From NCBI RefSeq assembly GCF_031179145.1, contig NZ_JAPSIB010000005.1, positions 44,500 to 108,499 of the forward strand: DNA of 64,000 nt, in the 5' to 3' direction. The notes under the pieces were generated by a model, which saw only the letters and a program-made list of their open reading frames with translations, did not search any database and was not told the origin of the DNA. Each line of letters starts with the position of its first letter. Position 1 is the first letter of the stretch. Shown here one piece after another: positions 33,274-42,398 of the stretch. This stretch comes from Brevibacterium sp. GTDB lineage: Bacteria; Actinomycetota; Actinomycetes; Actinomycetales; Brevibacteriaceae. Position numbers and translations under genes: made by a program.

Positions 33274-33490
33274 CCCTTTGTCTTCTCTGCGGCCGTCCGG
33301 AGATCCATCGGGACCAATCGCATTGTCGGAGACTCCGTCGGGGTGGGAAAAGTGGCACCCAGATGTCACTGCGCCTGTGGTAATCTGAGGTTTCCGTGAC
33401 TTTACCCGTACGTAACTTCTCCTTGCCGACTGAACTCGTTGAGACTTCGACTGATGGCATCCCCATTCCTCTGAACTCAATGGAGTTTTC

Positions 33491-34190
33491 ATGAGATTCT
33501 TCAAGCGTGCCCTGATTGCGGCAGTCGCCTCCCTCGCACTCGTCGTCGGCCCGGCTGTCACCGCGAATGCCGCCTCGACCTCATTCGACGTCACGAAGCT
33601 GTCGGCGAAGAGCATCGTCGTCTCGGACGCGAACTGTCGCAATGTCGATGTCCACATGTCGCATAAGAAGTCGGGCATTGACTCCTGGGGCGTCTTTGCC
33701 GATGTCACTCGTAAGGGTGGTTGGGTGGATTCGGCGTACTTCTCCAGCGATGGTGATACGAAGACGACCCGAGCCTTCATCTGCCCATCCTGGGACGGGC
33801 TCGGGAAGTACGGCATCGGTCCTTCTGACGTCTATGCCTACAACGAGTCGTCCTGGGATACGGTCGATCGGACCGACTACACCAAGGGCCACTTCTACGT
33901 CCGGGGGCAAGGCGACGGCGTCGCTGTCGACCAAGCGCAGCGGAAAGACGGTCACACTCAGCGCGAAGACGAAGCGTTACGATCCTGAGTCCTACGGCTG
34001 GGTCAACTACAACCCGAAGGTGAAGTTCCAGGTCAAGAAGGGCGGTCAGTGGAAGACCGTCAAGACGATCAAGGCCAAGAAGGGCAAGGCCACCTACAAG
34101 TACAAGTCGAAGGGCAAGAAGTCGTACCGGGTCGTCTTCGACCAGGTGAGCTGGGCGACCGGAGCGAAGTCCAAGACGGTCAAGAAGTAG
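33491..34190 (+). pseudogene. Secreted protein gene interrupted by a +1 shift in a G5 run
   Basis: The first frame begins at ATG 33491 after GGAG and codes a signal peptide (RALIAAVASLALVVGPAVTANA) and a domain with a few cysteines up to GHFYVRG. There a run of five Gs (about 33902-33906) puts the downstream part in the next frame, which continues with KATASLSTKRSGKTVTLSAK and ends at 34190 with a Lys-rich Ig-like tail (WKTVKTIKAKKGKATYKYKS). With four Gs the two parts would join smoothly into one 232-residue protein. As written the protein stops at 33988 with 165 residues and an unrelated end. It may be a sequencing error, a phase-variable tract or a decayed gene. The family is unknown; the tail resembles repeats of secreted surface proteins. 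Confidence 0.8.
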
Positions 34191-34196
34191 ACCTTC

Positions 34197-34679
34197 TCAT
34201 TTCGGACGTTCCCACGATTCGATGGGACCCGGCACCACCTCGAAGAGCGGATGGATCGGCGGAACCTCGATACGCGCAGCCTCAGCGAACCGCTCGGGGC
34301 TGCGCTGCTCGAGCTTGGCAAGCAGGTGTCGCCACTCGTAGGCGATCTGTCCTTCGGTGACGGGAATCCGGGCCGCCTCGACCCGCGGTTCGGCAGCCCC
34401 GTCAACGGCCACCTCGACCCATCCCACCGGCGGGGGCGCATCGATCCGGGACGTGTCGAACGAGTACCCCCTGGTGGAAGCCTCCTCGGCGATGGCCTGA
34501 AGATAGGCGCCGATGGCGGCGAGCGGTGCGGGGTGGGCGCGGAACCGCACCAGCTGCGGGTGCCCGCGATAGCCCTTCGTCCTCTCGGCGAGGACCGCCT
34601 GGGCGAGCAGGGACTCCCGCCAGACCGCCGTCAGTCCCTGGCGGTCGAGGCACCGAGGATGAACGCTCCACATCCTCAT
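34197..34679 (-). CDS. Pyrimidine dimer DNA glycosylase/endonuclease V (DenV family)
   Basis: Started at MRMWSVHPRCLDRQGLTAVW, the protein has 160 residues. The match to T4 endonuclease V-like proteins lies in the first 60 residues: RMWSVHP...LDRQGLTAVWRESLLAQAVL, then TKGYRGHPQLVRFRAHPAPL. A GTG two codons upstream (34685) is an alternative start. Such enzymes excise UV-induced pyrimidine dimers and cut the backbone. The canonical N-terminal Thr used as nucleophile in T4 enzyme is not at position 2 here (sequence is M-R-M-W), as in many bacterial DUF homologues, so activity needs testing. The stop is seven bases from the end of the frameshifted gene. Confidence 0.75.
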   Translation of the reverse strand: MRMWSVHPRCLDRQGLTAVWRESLLAQAVLAERTKGYRGHPQLVRFRAHPAPLAAIGAYLQAIAEEASTRGYSFDTSRIDAPPPVGWVEVAVDGAAEPRVEAARIPVTEGQIAYEWRHLLAKLEQRSPERFAEAARIEVPPIHPLFEVVPGPIESWERPK

Positions 34680-34758
34680 GACCACGCTGCCCTGCTCAGA
34701 CCCATGACCGTTTCCCTTGCTGCCTGCAATAGCTTTCAGCCCGCCCGCGTCAGAACCC

Positions 34759-36237
34759 TCAGGCGCCCTTCTTCGCGTCCTTGGCCTCCCAGAACTCGCG
34801 CTGGGTCACCTCGTCAGTGCCGTCCCAGGCCTCGAGGCCTTCGATGTCGGGCATATCGCTGCGGTGGAAGACCGGTTCCAGGCCCATCTTGCGCTGGCTC
34901 GTGTAGTTCTTCAGCAGGCGCAGCGCGGTCGGCGCGAGGAAGAACACGGCGACGAGGTTGGTCAGCGCCATGATCGACATGAAGATGTCGGCAGCTGACC
35001 AGGCCAGGGGCAGGGCGATGACGGATCCGGTGAACACGGCGGCCATGACGATGACGCGGTAGCTCATGATCGCCGGCCTCGCCTTGGTCTTGAACAGGTA
35101 GGCGATGTTCGCCTCGCCGTAGTAGTAGTTGCCGAGGATCGAGGAGAACGCGAACAGGAAGATCGCGATCGTCAGGAAGTGAACGGCCCATCCGCCCAGC
35201 TGTGAGGCCAGCGCGTTCTGGGTCAGCGATGCGCCCTGGGCCTCGTCGTAGACGGGGTTGGACAGGAGCACGATGAACGCCGTGATCGAGCAGACGAGCA
35301 GGGTGTCGAAGTAGACGCCGAGGCTCTGCACAAGTCCCTGCTTCGCCGGGTGCGAGACCGACGAAGTGGCGGCCGCATTGGGCACCGAGCCCATGCCCGC
35401 CTCGTTGGAGAACAAGCCGCGGCGCACTCCCTGCATGATGACGATGCCGATCCCGCCGCCGACGACGGAGTCGAAGCCGAGTGCGTTGGAGACGATGAGC
35501 GCGAACATCGCGGGCACCTCGGTGATGTTGAGGACCACGACGATCGCGCCGAGGATGAGGTACGCGACGGCCATCACGGGCACGATGACCGCGGAGATGT
35601 TCGAGATGCGGTGCACCCCGCCGAGGAAGATCAGACCGGTGATGAGCGCCAGACCGATGCCGAAGCTGATCGGCATCCAGGAGTTCGTCGCGGTGTCGAG
35701 ACGCAAGCTCGTCGCCGTGGCGTCGACGATCGAGTTCGCCTGGAGCGAATTGAAGACGAGGCCGTAGGTGACGGAGATGATGACCGCGAACAGGGCGCCC
35801 ATCCAGGGCTGCCGCAGTCCCACGCTCATGTAGTAGGCGGGTCCACCGCGGAAGGAGCCCTTGTCCTTGACCTTGTAGAGCTGGCCCAGCGTCGACTCGA
35901 CGAACGCGGTGGCGCTGCCGAGGATCGCCATCACCCACATCCAGAACACCGCGCCGGGCCCGCCGATCGAGATCGCCAGGGCGATGCCGGCGATGTTGCC
36001 CGTGCCCACCCGGGAGGCTGCGGAGATGCAGAACGCCTGGAATGAGGAGATCGACTTCCTGCCGGTTTCGTCTCTGCCGGCGGTCTCGCCGATGACGCGG
36101 AACATCTCCGGCACGAGGCGGAGCTGGACGAAACCGGTCCGGACGCTGAGGTAGATCGCGACCCCGATGAGGATGACGAGGAGGACCCAGCCGAGTCCGG
36201 AGTTGACGGTGTCGATGAATCCGTCGAGGGGGTTCAT
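34759..36237 (-). CDS. Sodium:alanine symporter family (AGCS) transporter
   Basis: The 492-residue membrane protein starts at ATG 36237, eight bases after GGGAG; upstream in-frame ATGs lack this. It shows about eleven hydrophobic helices and the AGCS motifs SSFQAFCISAASRVGTGNIA, GIALAISIGGPGAVFWMWVM and GLFSNEAGMGSVPNAAATSS. These carriers import alanine, glycine or related small amino acids with Na+. In the same window as glycine cleavage and ectoine genes it may supply glycine, but no shared regulation is visible: the gene is separate and on the other strand. Confidence 0.93.
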   Translation of the reverse strand: MNPLDGFIDTVNSGLGWVLLVILIGVAIYLSVRTGFVQLRLVPEMFRVIGETAGRDETGRKSISSFQAFCISAASRVGTGNIAGIALAISIGGPGAVFWMWVMAILGSATAFVESTLGQLYKVKDKGSFRGGPAYYMSVGLRQPWMGALFAVIISVTYGLVFNSLQANSIVDATATSLRLDTATNSWMPISFGIGLALITGLIFLGGVHRISNISAVIVPVMAVAYLILGAIVVVLNITEVPAMFALIVSNALGFDSVVGGGIGIVIMQGVRRGLFSNEAGMGSVPNAAATSSVSHPAKQGLVQSLGVYFDTLLVCSITAFIVLLSNPVYDEAQGASLTQNALASQLGGWAVHFLTIAIFLFAFSSILGNYYYGEANIAYLFKTKARPAIMSYRVIVMAAVFTGSVIALPLAWSAADIFMSIMALTNLVAVFFLAPTALRLLKNYTSQRKMGLEPVFHRSDMPDIEGLEAWDGTDEVTQREFWEAKDAKKGA

Positions 36238-36456
36238 GCGTTTCGCTCCCATGCAGCAGTCCATTGCGGTGGCTGAGCCTCATTCTGCCAGAACGCAACA
36301 TTCACCTTCCCGCCACCCCCGCATCACCCGTTCCTTGCCCGCGCTCCCTAGGGTTGAGCGCACCCCACCCGCTTCTGAACCCGCTTCACAACCCCCGCCC
36401 GCTCCTTAACCCCGCCCGCTCCTTAACCCCGCCCGCTCCATCGGAGGAGTCGCCTC

Positions 36457-37272
36457 ATGCCCATCACGCTGATGACCCATTCCGTGACCGACGGTGTGCA
36501 CACCCGAGTGCCCCCGCTCGTCATCGCCCACCGAGGAGCCTCGGCGCACTGGCCGGAGAACACCATGCCCGCCTTCGCCGCCGGAATCGAGCAGGGCGCG
36601 GACATGATCGAGATCGACCTGCACATGAGCCGCGACGGTCGGCTCATCGTCATCCACGATGATTCGCTTGAGCGCACCACCGACGCCCGCCACGTCTACC
36701 CCGACCGCTCGAACCTGCGCATCGCGAGCATGACCGCGGCGGAGATCGCCGCCCTCGACGCCGGCAGCTGGAAGTCCCCGACCTTCGCCGGGACCCAGGT
36801 TCCTCACCTCGCCGAGGTGCTGGCACTGGTCCACGCCACCCGCACCGGGCTGCTCCTCGAGGTCAAGCACCCCCGGCAGTACCCCGGCATCGCCGAGGCG
36901 ATCGTCCGGTCCTTCGCGGAGGTGCCCGGCTACCTCGGGCGCGCACTGGCCGCGGGGCTCCTCGTCGTCCAATCCGCCGACTGGGACTTCGTCCGCGATT
37001 TCCACGCTCTCGCTCCCGACATCCCCGTCGGTCTGCTCGGCCGGCCGGGCCCGGAAGAGCTGCGTGAGTTCGCGAATTGGGTCGACCAGATCAACCCACA
37101 CCGCGGGGAGGCAGATGCGGAGTTCCTCCACTCGGTGCACGAGCTCGGGATGTCGAGCCTCGTGTGGACGATCGACGAGACCGCGGAGATGGAGCGCGCC
37201 ATCGACTTCGGAGCGGACGGCATCATCACCAACGTCCCCGATCGCCTCCTCGCCATGGTCGAGGAGATCTGA
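36457..37272 (+). CDS. Glycerophosphodiester phosphodiesterase (GDPD)
   Basis: The 271-residue protein has the GDPD TIM-barrel motifs: VIAHRGASAHWPENTMPAF (about 26-44, His and Arg-Gly), the metal residues in GADMIEIDLHMSRDG, IVIHDDSLERTTD, and the late GADGIITNVPDRLL. A GGAGGAG precedes the ATG. It hydrolyses glycerophosphodiesters to glycerol-3-phosphate and an alcohol, in the cytoplasm since no signal peptide is seen. Three of its usual active-site elements (HR, E-x-D, H) are present. Convergent with the flavin-binding protein gene; a tandem repeat fills the gap. Confidence 0.92.
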   Translation: MPITLMTHSVTDGVHTRVPPLVIAHRGASAHWPENTMPAFAAGIEQGADMIEIDLHMSRDGRLIVIHDDSLERTTDARHVYPDRSNLRIASMTAAEIAALDAGSWKSPTFAGTQVPHLAEVLALVHATRTGLLLEVKHPRQYPGIAEAIVRSFAEVPGYLGRALAAGLLVVQSADWDFVRDFHALAPDIPVGLLGRPGPEELREFANWVDQINPHRGEADAEFLHSVHELGMSSLVWTIDETAEMERAIDFGADGIITNVPDRLLAMVEEI

Positions 37273-37289
37273 CCCGCTCCCTCGAGGGG

Positions 37290-37430
37290 CTCTGACCTAT
37301 GCCTTCGGCGCGCGGCCTACTCCTTCGGGGAGCTGACCTACTCCCTGGGGGCGCGGCCTACTCCCTAGGGGAGCTGACCTACTCCCTGGGGGCGGGGCGG
37401 GGAGCTGACCTACTCCCTGGGGGCGCGGCT
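37290..37430. repeat. Tandem repeats between convergent genes
   Basis: The motif GACCTACTCCCTGGGGGC or a variant (GGCCTACTCCCTAGGGGA) occurs six times in about 140 bases, often as a pair of about 41 bases. The last copy runs into the 3' end of the flavin-binding protein gene (37410), so the final codons of that gene come from the repeat. Confidence 0.85.
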
Positions 37431-37883
37431 CGCAGTGGACAGCGCGGAATCCCAGAGCTGCGACTCCGCCACCTGGAAGCGGCGTCCGGTGACCACCTCG
37501 GCGACGATCCTGATGAACCGGCTCTTCGGGCCGGGCTGCCATGGGGTGACGCTCAGGGAGACGGTGTCGAGGAGTTCGTCGGTGTCGTTGATCGGTGCGG
37601 CCTTGCCCCTGAGCACGACGCTCCACGCCGTCTCGGTCTCAGGGTCGAAGCCGTCGACCTCGAATGCGACCCGCGGATTCTCCATCACGGCGTCGACCTT
37701 CGTGCCCTCGCCGGAGCGGAACACGATTGCCGAGTGTTCAACTGCGTAGTTGATGGGGAAGATGTCGGGGCCATCGTCGATGACCACGGCGAGGCATCCG
37801 ATGTCGGTGCTGCGCAGGCATTCCCAGCACTCCTGGACCGAGAGCACCTCGACTTGGTCGGAGTTCGTGTGCGAGTTCATCAT
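37410..37883 (-). CDS. Pyridoxamine 5'-phosphate oxidase-like flavin-binding protein
   Basis: The 157-residue protein has the split-barrel PPOX fold: LSVQECWECLRSTDIGCLAV, VIDDGPDIFPINYAVEHSAI, FRSGEGTKVDAVMENPRVAF, EVDGFDPETETAWSVVLRGK. The set D-IFPINYAVE and G-TK is typical of the Rv1155/Rv2074-like or nitroimidazole-group members. It probably binds FMN or F420 and reduces small molecules. Start is ATG 37883 after AAGGAG; the next ATG (37880) is equally possible. The C-terminal residues STASRAPRE are encoded by the tandem repeat. Confidence 0.85.
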   Translation of the reverse strand: MMNSHTNSDQVEVLSVQECWECLRSTDIGCLAVVIDDGPDIFPINYAVEHSAIVFRSGEGTKVDAVMENPRVAFEVDGFDPETETAWSVVLRGKAAPINDTDELLDTVSLSVTPWQPGPKSRFIRIVAEVVTGRRFQVAESQLWDSALSTASRAPRE

Positions 37884-37891
37884 TCCACTCC

Positions 37892-37943
37892 TTCTCATGG
37901 ACGGCTGAGCGATCGCCTTCTCGTGGACGGCTGATCGATCGCC
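37892..37943. repeat. 26-bp tandem duplication upstream of the PPOX-like gene
   Basis: Two adjacent copies (37892-37917, 37918-37943) of TTCTC(A/G)TGGACGGCTGA plus nine bases differ at two positions. They sit directly before the start codon region, in the gap shared with the YyaL gene. Confidence 0.8.
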
Positions 37944-38112
37944 GAGCGGCCGACGTTCACGACCATCGTAGTCATTCCAGGATAAGTCGGAGTCGCCGCA
38001 TGTGGGGGACCAACGGCGTGCTGAGACTGCCATTCTCAGTTCGGCCGCCGCTCGGTGCGGTCTCAGGGAATTCAGCGGCACCGCCGGTTGCCCTCCGTGA
38101 GAGGCTGGAAGC

Positions 38113-40428
38113 ATGGTCAATGAACTCGCGTCATCCACCAGCCCCTACCTCCGCGCTCACGCCGACAACCCAGTTGACTGGCGGATGTGGACGCCGGAAA
38201 ACCTCGCCGAGGCGGCCCGCCGCGACGTCCCCCTCCTCATCTCCATCGGCTACTCGACCTGTCACTGGTGCCACGTCATGGCTCACGAATCCTTCGAGGA
38301 CGAAGCGGTGGCCCGCATCATCAATGAGCACTACCTCCCGATCAAGATCGACCGCGAAGAGCTCCCCGACATCGACTCCTATTACATGAACGCTCTCCAG
38401 GCGATGCGCGGCCAGGGCGGATGGCCGATGACGATCTTCGCCACCCCGAGCGGCAGCCCCTTCTACGCGGGCACCTATTTCCCGCCCGCTCCGCGCGGAA
38501 ACATGCCGTCCTTCACCCAGGTGCTCATGGCTGTGTCCGAGACGTGGGTCAACCGCCGCGACGAGGTCAATGAGATGACCGGGCGGATGGACCGTGGGCT
38601 GGCCGAGATGGCGAATGCCGTGACGAAGGCCCTCCCCGCCGAGGCGACGCGTGAGGCTCTGAGTGCCGAGGAGCTCGACGACGCGGCCGCAGCCCTGCTC
38701 GACTCCTACGACCCGGCGTGGGGCGGTTTCGGCGGTGCCCCGAAGTTCCCGCCGCTGATGAACCTCCTGCAGCTGATGGCGACGTTCGAACGGCTGCGGC
38801 GGGGCACCTCGGCGGGGGAGTCGGTTGAGGGCGATCGATCGACTGGGTCGTCGGGTGAGGGCGACCATTCGACGGGGGAGTCGGGCGAGGGCGACCGCGT
38901 GCGCGAGGCGCTGGCGTCCGGCAATGTCGACCTCCTCGGTGCCGACGGGAACCTCAGTGGTGACCTCGTCCTGGACTGCCTCATCGCCGTGCGCAGCACC
39001 CTGGCGCGGATCGCCAGCGGCGGGATGCGGGATCAGGTGCTCGGTGGGATCGCCCGGTACAGCGTCGACCGGCAGTGGTTCGTCCCTCACTTCGAGAAGA
39101 TGCTCTACGACAATGCCCTCTATCTCAGGGCCGTGGTGCAGTGGGCGAAGGTGGAGCACTCGCTCAACCCCGACTCCAAGTGGATTGCCCTGGCCGAGCG
39201 GGAGGTCGAAGATACGGCCCACTTCCTCATCGGATACATGACCGAGGGAGGAAACCGATTCATCGCAGCCCTCGATGCGGATTCACTCAACGCCGATGGT
39301 GTCTCCGAGGAAGGCGCCGCATACGTGGTGACCCTTGATGAGTTCCCCTCAGACAGCGATGGCCTCCTGGTCCTGGTCGATTCGCCGGCGGACGCGGAGC
39401 TCTCCGGCAAGGTCATCGCTGCGACCGGGATCATGAACTGGCTGCGCGACCCGAACTCGCCGTTCGACGCCGACCAGCCGGCGCCATGGCAGACCGAATC
39501 CACACGGGCACAGCAGGATGCGCTGAAGACGCTGCTGAGTCAGCGACCCCAGCCCGCGCGAGATGAGAAGACCATCACCGAATGGAACTCGATGGCGACC
39601 ACCGCGCTCGCCGAGGCGGCGCTGTTCACTGCGTCTGCACGAGGCAGGAACTGGGCTGACACTGCCGCGACGATCTGGGAATCGTCCTACGCGGAATACA
39701 AGGAGAGCGGACTCAGGCGAAGCTCCACCGATGGGAAACCCGGCCCGGGATCCGCAGGTCTCGCCGACTGGGCACAGTTCCTCATCGCGGGGATCACCGT
39801 TCGACAGTTGCAGGAGGCCGGACTCATCGAGGGTCGAGTGTTCGCTGACGAAGGCGCGTTCGACAACAGGGAGATCGGACGGCTCGCTGCCGAAATGATC
39901 GCGACTTTCACCTCGGGTGCCGAGGCGCCGACGGGTCCTGCTGCTTCCGCAGAGGACCACTTCGAGGTCTTCGACTCCCAGGGCGACGAGATCCTCAATG
40001 TGCGCGCCTCCGACCCCGTCGACAACGCGCTGCCCTCGGGCAGGTCGGCGGCCGCCGAGGCGATGCTCCTCCTCGGAGAGCTGGGCGTCGACGGACCGCT
40101 GACGACGAGCCAGTCTCTGCAGATCCGCGACCAGCTCCTCGGTGTCTACCGGGCGCTCGCCGGTCGGGCGCCCCGCGGCTGTGGCCACGCCCTGTGGCAG
40201 GCCGAGCGAGCGCTCAATCCGGTCCGGGTGGCAAGCCGCGACGCCGATCTGCTCGCGTTCGCCGCCCACCACCCCTCAGTCACGCTGCTCACCGGCTCCA
40301 CCGGGGTGCCGGACGAGAACGGGGAGGAAGTCGCGGTGCCGAACGGGACTGCGATCGTCTGTCGAGGCACGGAATGCTCGCTGCCGGTGACGACGACAGT
40401 GGAGCTGGCCACGCTGCTCGACTCCTGA
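38113..40428 (+). CDS. YyaL/DUF255 thioredoxin-domain protein
   Basis: The 771-residue protein belongs to the SSP411/YyaL family: the thioredoxin-like N-terminus begins NELASSTSPYLRAHADNPVD and carries STCHWCHVMAHESF (about 52-65) with the CxxC site, then PMTIFATPSGSPFYAGTYFP; the C-terminal alpha/alpha barrel starts about residue 300 and shows FVPHFEKMLYDNALYL, WNSMATTALAEAALF and GRAPRGCGHALWQAERAL. Family function is unsettled (suggested cellulase/epimerase-like or redox roles). Residues about 233-262 are a repetitive Gly/Glu/Ser/Asp insert coded by a roughly 30-bp tandem repeat (38820-38905). It ends 22 bases before palindrome P3. Confidence 0.9.
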   Translation: MVNELASSTSPYLRAHADNPVDWRMWTPENLAEAARRDVPLLISIGYSTCHWCHVMAHESFEDEAVARIINEHYLPIKIDREELPDIDSYYMNALQAMRGQGGWPMTIFATPSGSPFYAGTYFPPAPRGNMPSFTQVLMAVSETWVNRRDEVNEMTGRMDRGLAEMANAVTKALPAEATREALSAEELDDAAAALLDSYDPAWGGFGGAPKFPPLMNLLQLMATFERLRRGTSAGESVEGDRSTGSSGEGDHSTGESGEGDRVREALASGNVDLLGADGNLSGDLVLDCLIAVRSTLARIASGGMRDQVLGGIARYSVDRQWFVPHFEKMLYDNALYLRAVVQWAKVEHSLNPDSKWIALAEREVEDTAHFLIGYMTEGGNRFIAALDADSLNADGVSEEGAAYVVTLDEFPSDSDGLLVLVDSPADAELSGKVIAATGIMNWLRDPNSPFDADQPAPWQTESTRAQQDALKTLLSQRPQPARDEKTITEWNSMATTALAEAALFTASARGRNWADTAATIWESSYAEYKESGLRRSSTDGKPGPGSAGLADWAQFLIAGITVRQLQEAGLIEGRVFADEGAFDNREIGRLAAEMIATFTSGAEAPTGPAASAEDHFEVFDSQGDEILNVRASDPVDNALPSGRSAAAEAMLLLGELGVDGPLTTSQSLQIRDQLLGVYRALAGRAPRGCGHALWQAERALNPVRVASRDADLLAFAAHHPSVTLLTGSTGVPDENGEEVAVPNGTAIVCRGTECSLPVTTTVELATLLDS

Positions 40429-40450
40429 ACCTCTCCGGGGCGCGACCTCT

Positions 40451-40508
40451 CATCACTTTTTAAACTATGCATCTGTTCCGGAACAGATGCATAGTTTCAA
40501 AAGTGATG
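40451..40508. repeat. 58-bp palindrome P3 (one mismatch)
   Basis: Arms of 29 bases with the same core CATCTGTTCCGGAACAGATG as P1 and P2; a single pair (G-to-T change on the left) is unpaired. It lies between the convergent YyaL gene and the ABC-class ATPase gene. Confidence 0.95.
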
Positions 40509-40523
40509 GGTTTTGGCCCCATT

Positions 40524-40574
40524 GCCGACGCCGACTGCCGACGCCGACTGCCGGCGCCCACTGCCGACGCTGAC
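40524..40574. repeat. 13-bp tandem repeats beside P3
   Basis: Four units start at 40524, 40537, 40550 and 40563; the first two are GCCGACGCCGACT, the third has two changes and the fourth trails off. They lie between palindrome P3 and the stop codon of the ATPase gene. Confidence 0.85.
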
Positions 40575-40580
40575 GCTGCG

Positions 40581-42398
40581 TCAGTCGACGAGGCGCAGGC
40601 CGCGGTATCTGTTGAGCGCTGCGGCGATCTCCTGTGCTCGCGGCCGGGCCACGTGCCCGGGGTGATCACGGTTCCCGGTCAGCCCGTCGACGCCCTGTGC
40701 GTTGAGCATGTCCTCGATCTCAGCCAGCGCCTCGGAGACGGCGGTCTGCCCGTCGAAGATCTCCGCCATGTACTCCAGTGCCTCGGCGAGGCCGCTGGTC
40801 TGCTGGGGATCGACCAGCTGGGCGACCGCACCGAGGTCGATGAAGCTCTTCCCGAACTGGATCTGGCTGAGGCCCTTCGCCTTCGCTGACTTCGTCTTCG
40901 ACGCCGGGCGCAGCGCCTTCGCGGTGGGCACGCGGCCCCGGGCTGGGGAGAAGACCTCAGCCGCGCCGGGAGCGTCGGGAGCGCCGGGAGCGTCGGGAGC
41001 GGATCGACTCTCCTCGAGCTCCACCGCAGCGACGCCCACCAGCTCGTGCGCGTGCGTCGTGACGTCGCGGGGCACATAGGCGTCGAGGGCGATGACTCGG
41101 TCCGCGACCTCGAAGAACGCACTCGACCCGCCGGCGACGAGCACCGTTGAGACACCTCGGCGGGCGAACAGGGGCCGCACCCGGTCGACGAACGGGGTGA
41201 TCGGTTCACGGTCGGCGGGGATGAGCGCGCGCATCCGGTCGTCACGGATCATGAAGTTCGTCGCCGAGGTGTCCTCATCGATGAGCAGCGTGTGTGCACC
41301 GGCTTCAAGAGCCTCGACGAGGTTGGCCGCCTGGGACGTCGAGCCGCTCGCGTTCGTGGTCGTGAAGAACCTCGTGTCCGTGGCGGATGGCAGATTGTTG
41401 ATGAACGGAGAGATGTCGTCGCCGGTGACGGCGCGCCCGTCCTCGGCGCGGATGGAGGTGGCGCTGGGCTCGGTGATGACCCATTCGCGGCCGTCGCCTG
41501 CGATGTGCGGGTAGACGCCGCGCTCAAGAGCGCGCAGGATCGTCGACTTGCCGTGATAGCCGCCGCCGACGATGACGGTGACGCCGCGGGGAAGCGCCAT
41601 GCCCGTCACTGTCCGACCGCTCGAGAGGGCGAAAGTGCGCTCGAGTGATTCCGGACTGCGGAACGGAACGGCATCGTCGGCGTCCATCGGCAGATCCGAG
41701 TCCCCGGAGCGTCGCGGCAGTATCGCTCCGTTGCCGATGAAGCCGAGAAGTTCGTCCTCGCCGAGGCGGTCACGCAATTCCAGCTGATCGCGGTGGAGCT
41801 GCACGTGCTCGCGCAGCGCCGTCGGGAGCGAGGTGGAGAAAGTTGGGAGCGAACTGGAGGAGGAGACAGGGCGACGAGAGACGTTCGCCTCGGTTGCAGA
41901 TGGATCGTCGCCCCGCCACTCGCCGTGGAGGAACATCGCCCGGGCGAGGTCGGGCAGATCACGGGTGAGGATGTCGGCGGCCTGGTGGCCGAGGATGCGT
42001 CGACCTCGGGCGGGGAGATTGACGAGCAGCCGGGCTTCGAATCCCGAGTCGTCGATGACGACATTGGTGCGGTCGAGGATCTCCTGACCGGGGCGGCCGA
42101 GGATGATTGCGCGCTGGTCGAGCCGCGACAGGACCTCGTTGCCGACACGGAGGAGAAAGTCGGACACTGCAATGCGATCGGCGCGACTCGTGGTGAGCTC
42201 GGCGGGGAAAGCTGCGTCTTCGCGGCTGACCCGCACGCGCAGCTTCGACGGAGAGGCGAAGGGGTCGACCTGGACCCGATCGATGAAGAGGGCGACGGGC
42301 CCGAATCGATACTCACCGCGGATCTGTTTGTAATTCCCGTAGCTTCTGCCGTCGAGGCCGTGCAGTGTCGAAGCAAGCTGTGATCGTGGGGAACTCAT
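40581..42398 (-). CDS. ABC-class P-loop ATPase (COG3044-type), unknown function
   Basis: The 605-residue protein is a predicted ATPase of the ABC class without membrane or transporter domains. N-terminal motifs SSPRSQLASTLHGLDGRSYG and the F-G-x-x-A-L-F-IDRVQVDPFASPS segment are typical of the COG3044 family. The P-loop is IVGGGYHGKSTIL (about 276-284), followed by DGREWVITEPSATSIRAEDG, and a Walker-B-like AHTLLIDEDTSATNFMIRD; VSTVLVAGGSSAFFEVADRVIAL may hold the switch. The linker SAPDAPGAPDAPGA is a short repeat. Function has not been established for this family. The next gene upstream (TRAP permease) is divergent; P3 lies downstream. The start ATG has a poor ribosome site. Confidence 0.8.
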   Translation of the reverse strand: MSSPRSQLASTLHGLDGRSYGNYKQIRGEYRFGPVALFIDRVQVDPFASPSKLRVRVSREDAAFPAELTTSRADRIAVSDFLLRVGNEVLSRLDQRAIILGRPGQEILDRTNVVIDDSGFEARLLVNLPARGRRILGHQAADILTRDLPDLARAMFLHGEWRGDDPSATEANVSRRPVSSSSSLPTFSTSLPTALREHVQLHRDQLELRDRLGEDELLGFIGNGAILPRRSGDSDLPMDADDAVPFRSPESLERTFALSSGRTVTGMALPRGVTVIVGGGYHGKSTILRALERGVYPHIAGDGREWVITEPSATSIRAEDGRAVTGDDISPFINNLPSATDTRFFTTTNASGSTSQAANLVEALEAGAHTLLIDEDTSATNFMIRDDRMRALIPADREPITPFVDRVRPLFARRGVSTVLVAGGSSAFFEVADRVIALDAYVPRDVTTHAHELVGVAAVELEESRSAPDAPGAPDAPGAAEVFSPARGRVPTAKALRPASKTKSAKAKGLSQIQFGKSFIDLGAVAQLVDPQQTSGLAEALEYMAEIFDGQTAVSEALAEIEDMLNAQGVDGLTGNRDHPGHVARPRAQEIAAALNRYRGLRLVD

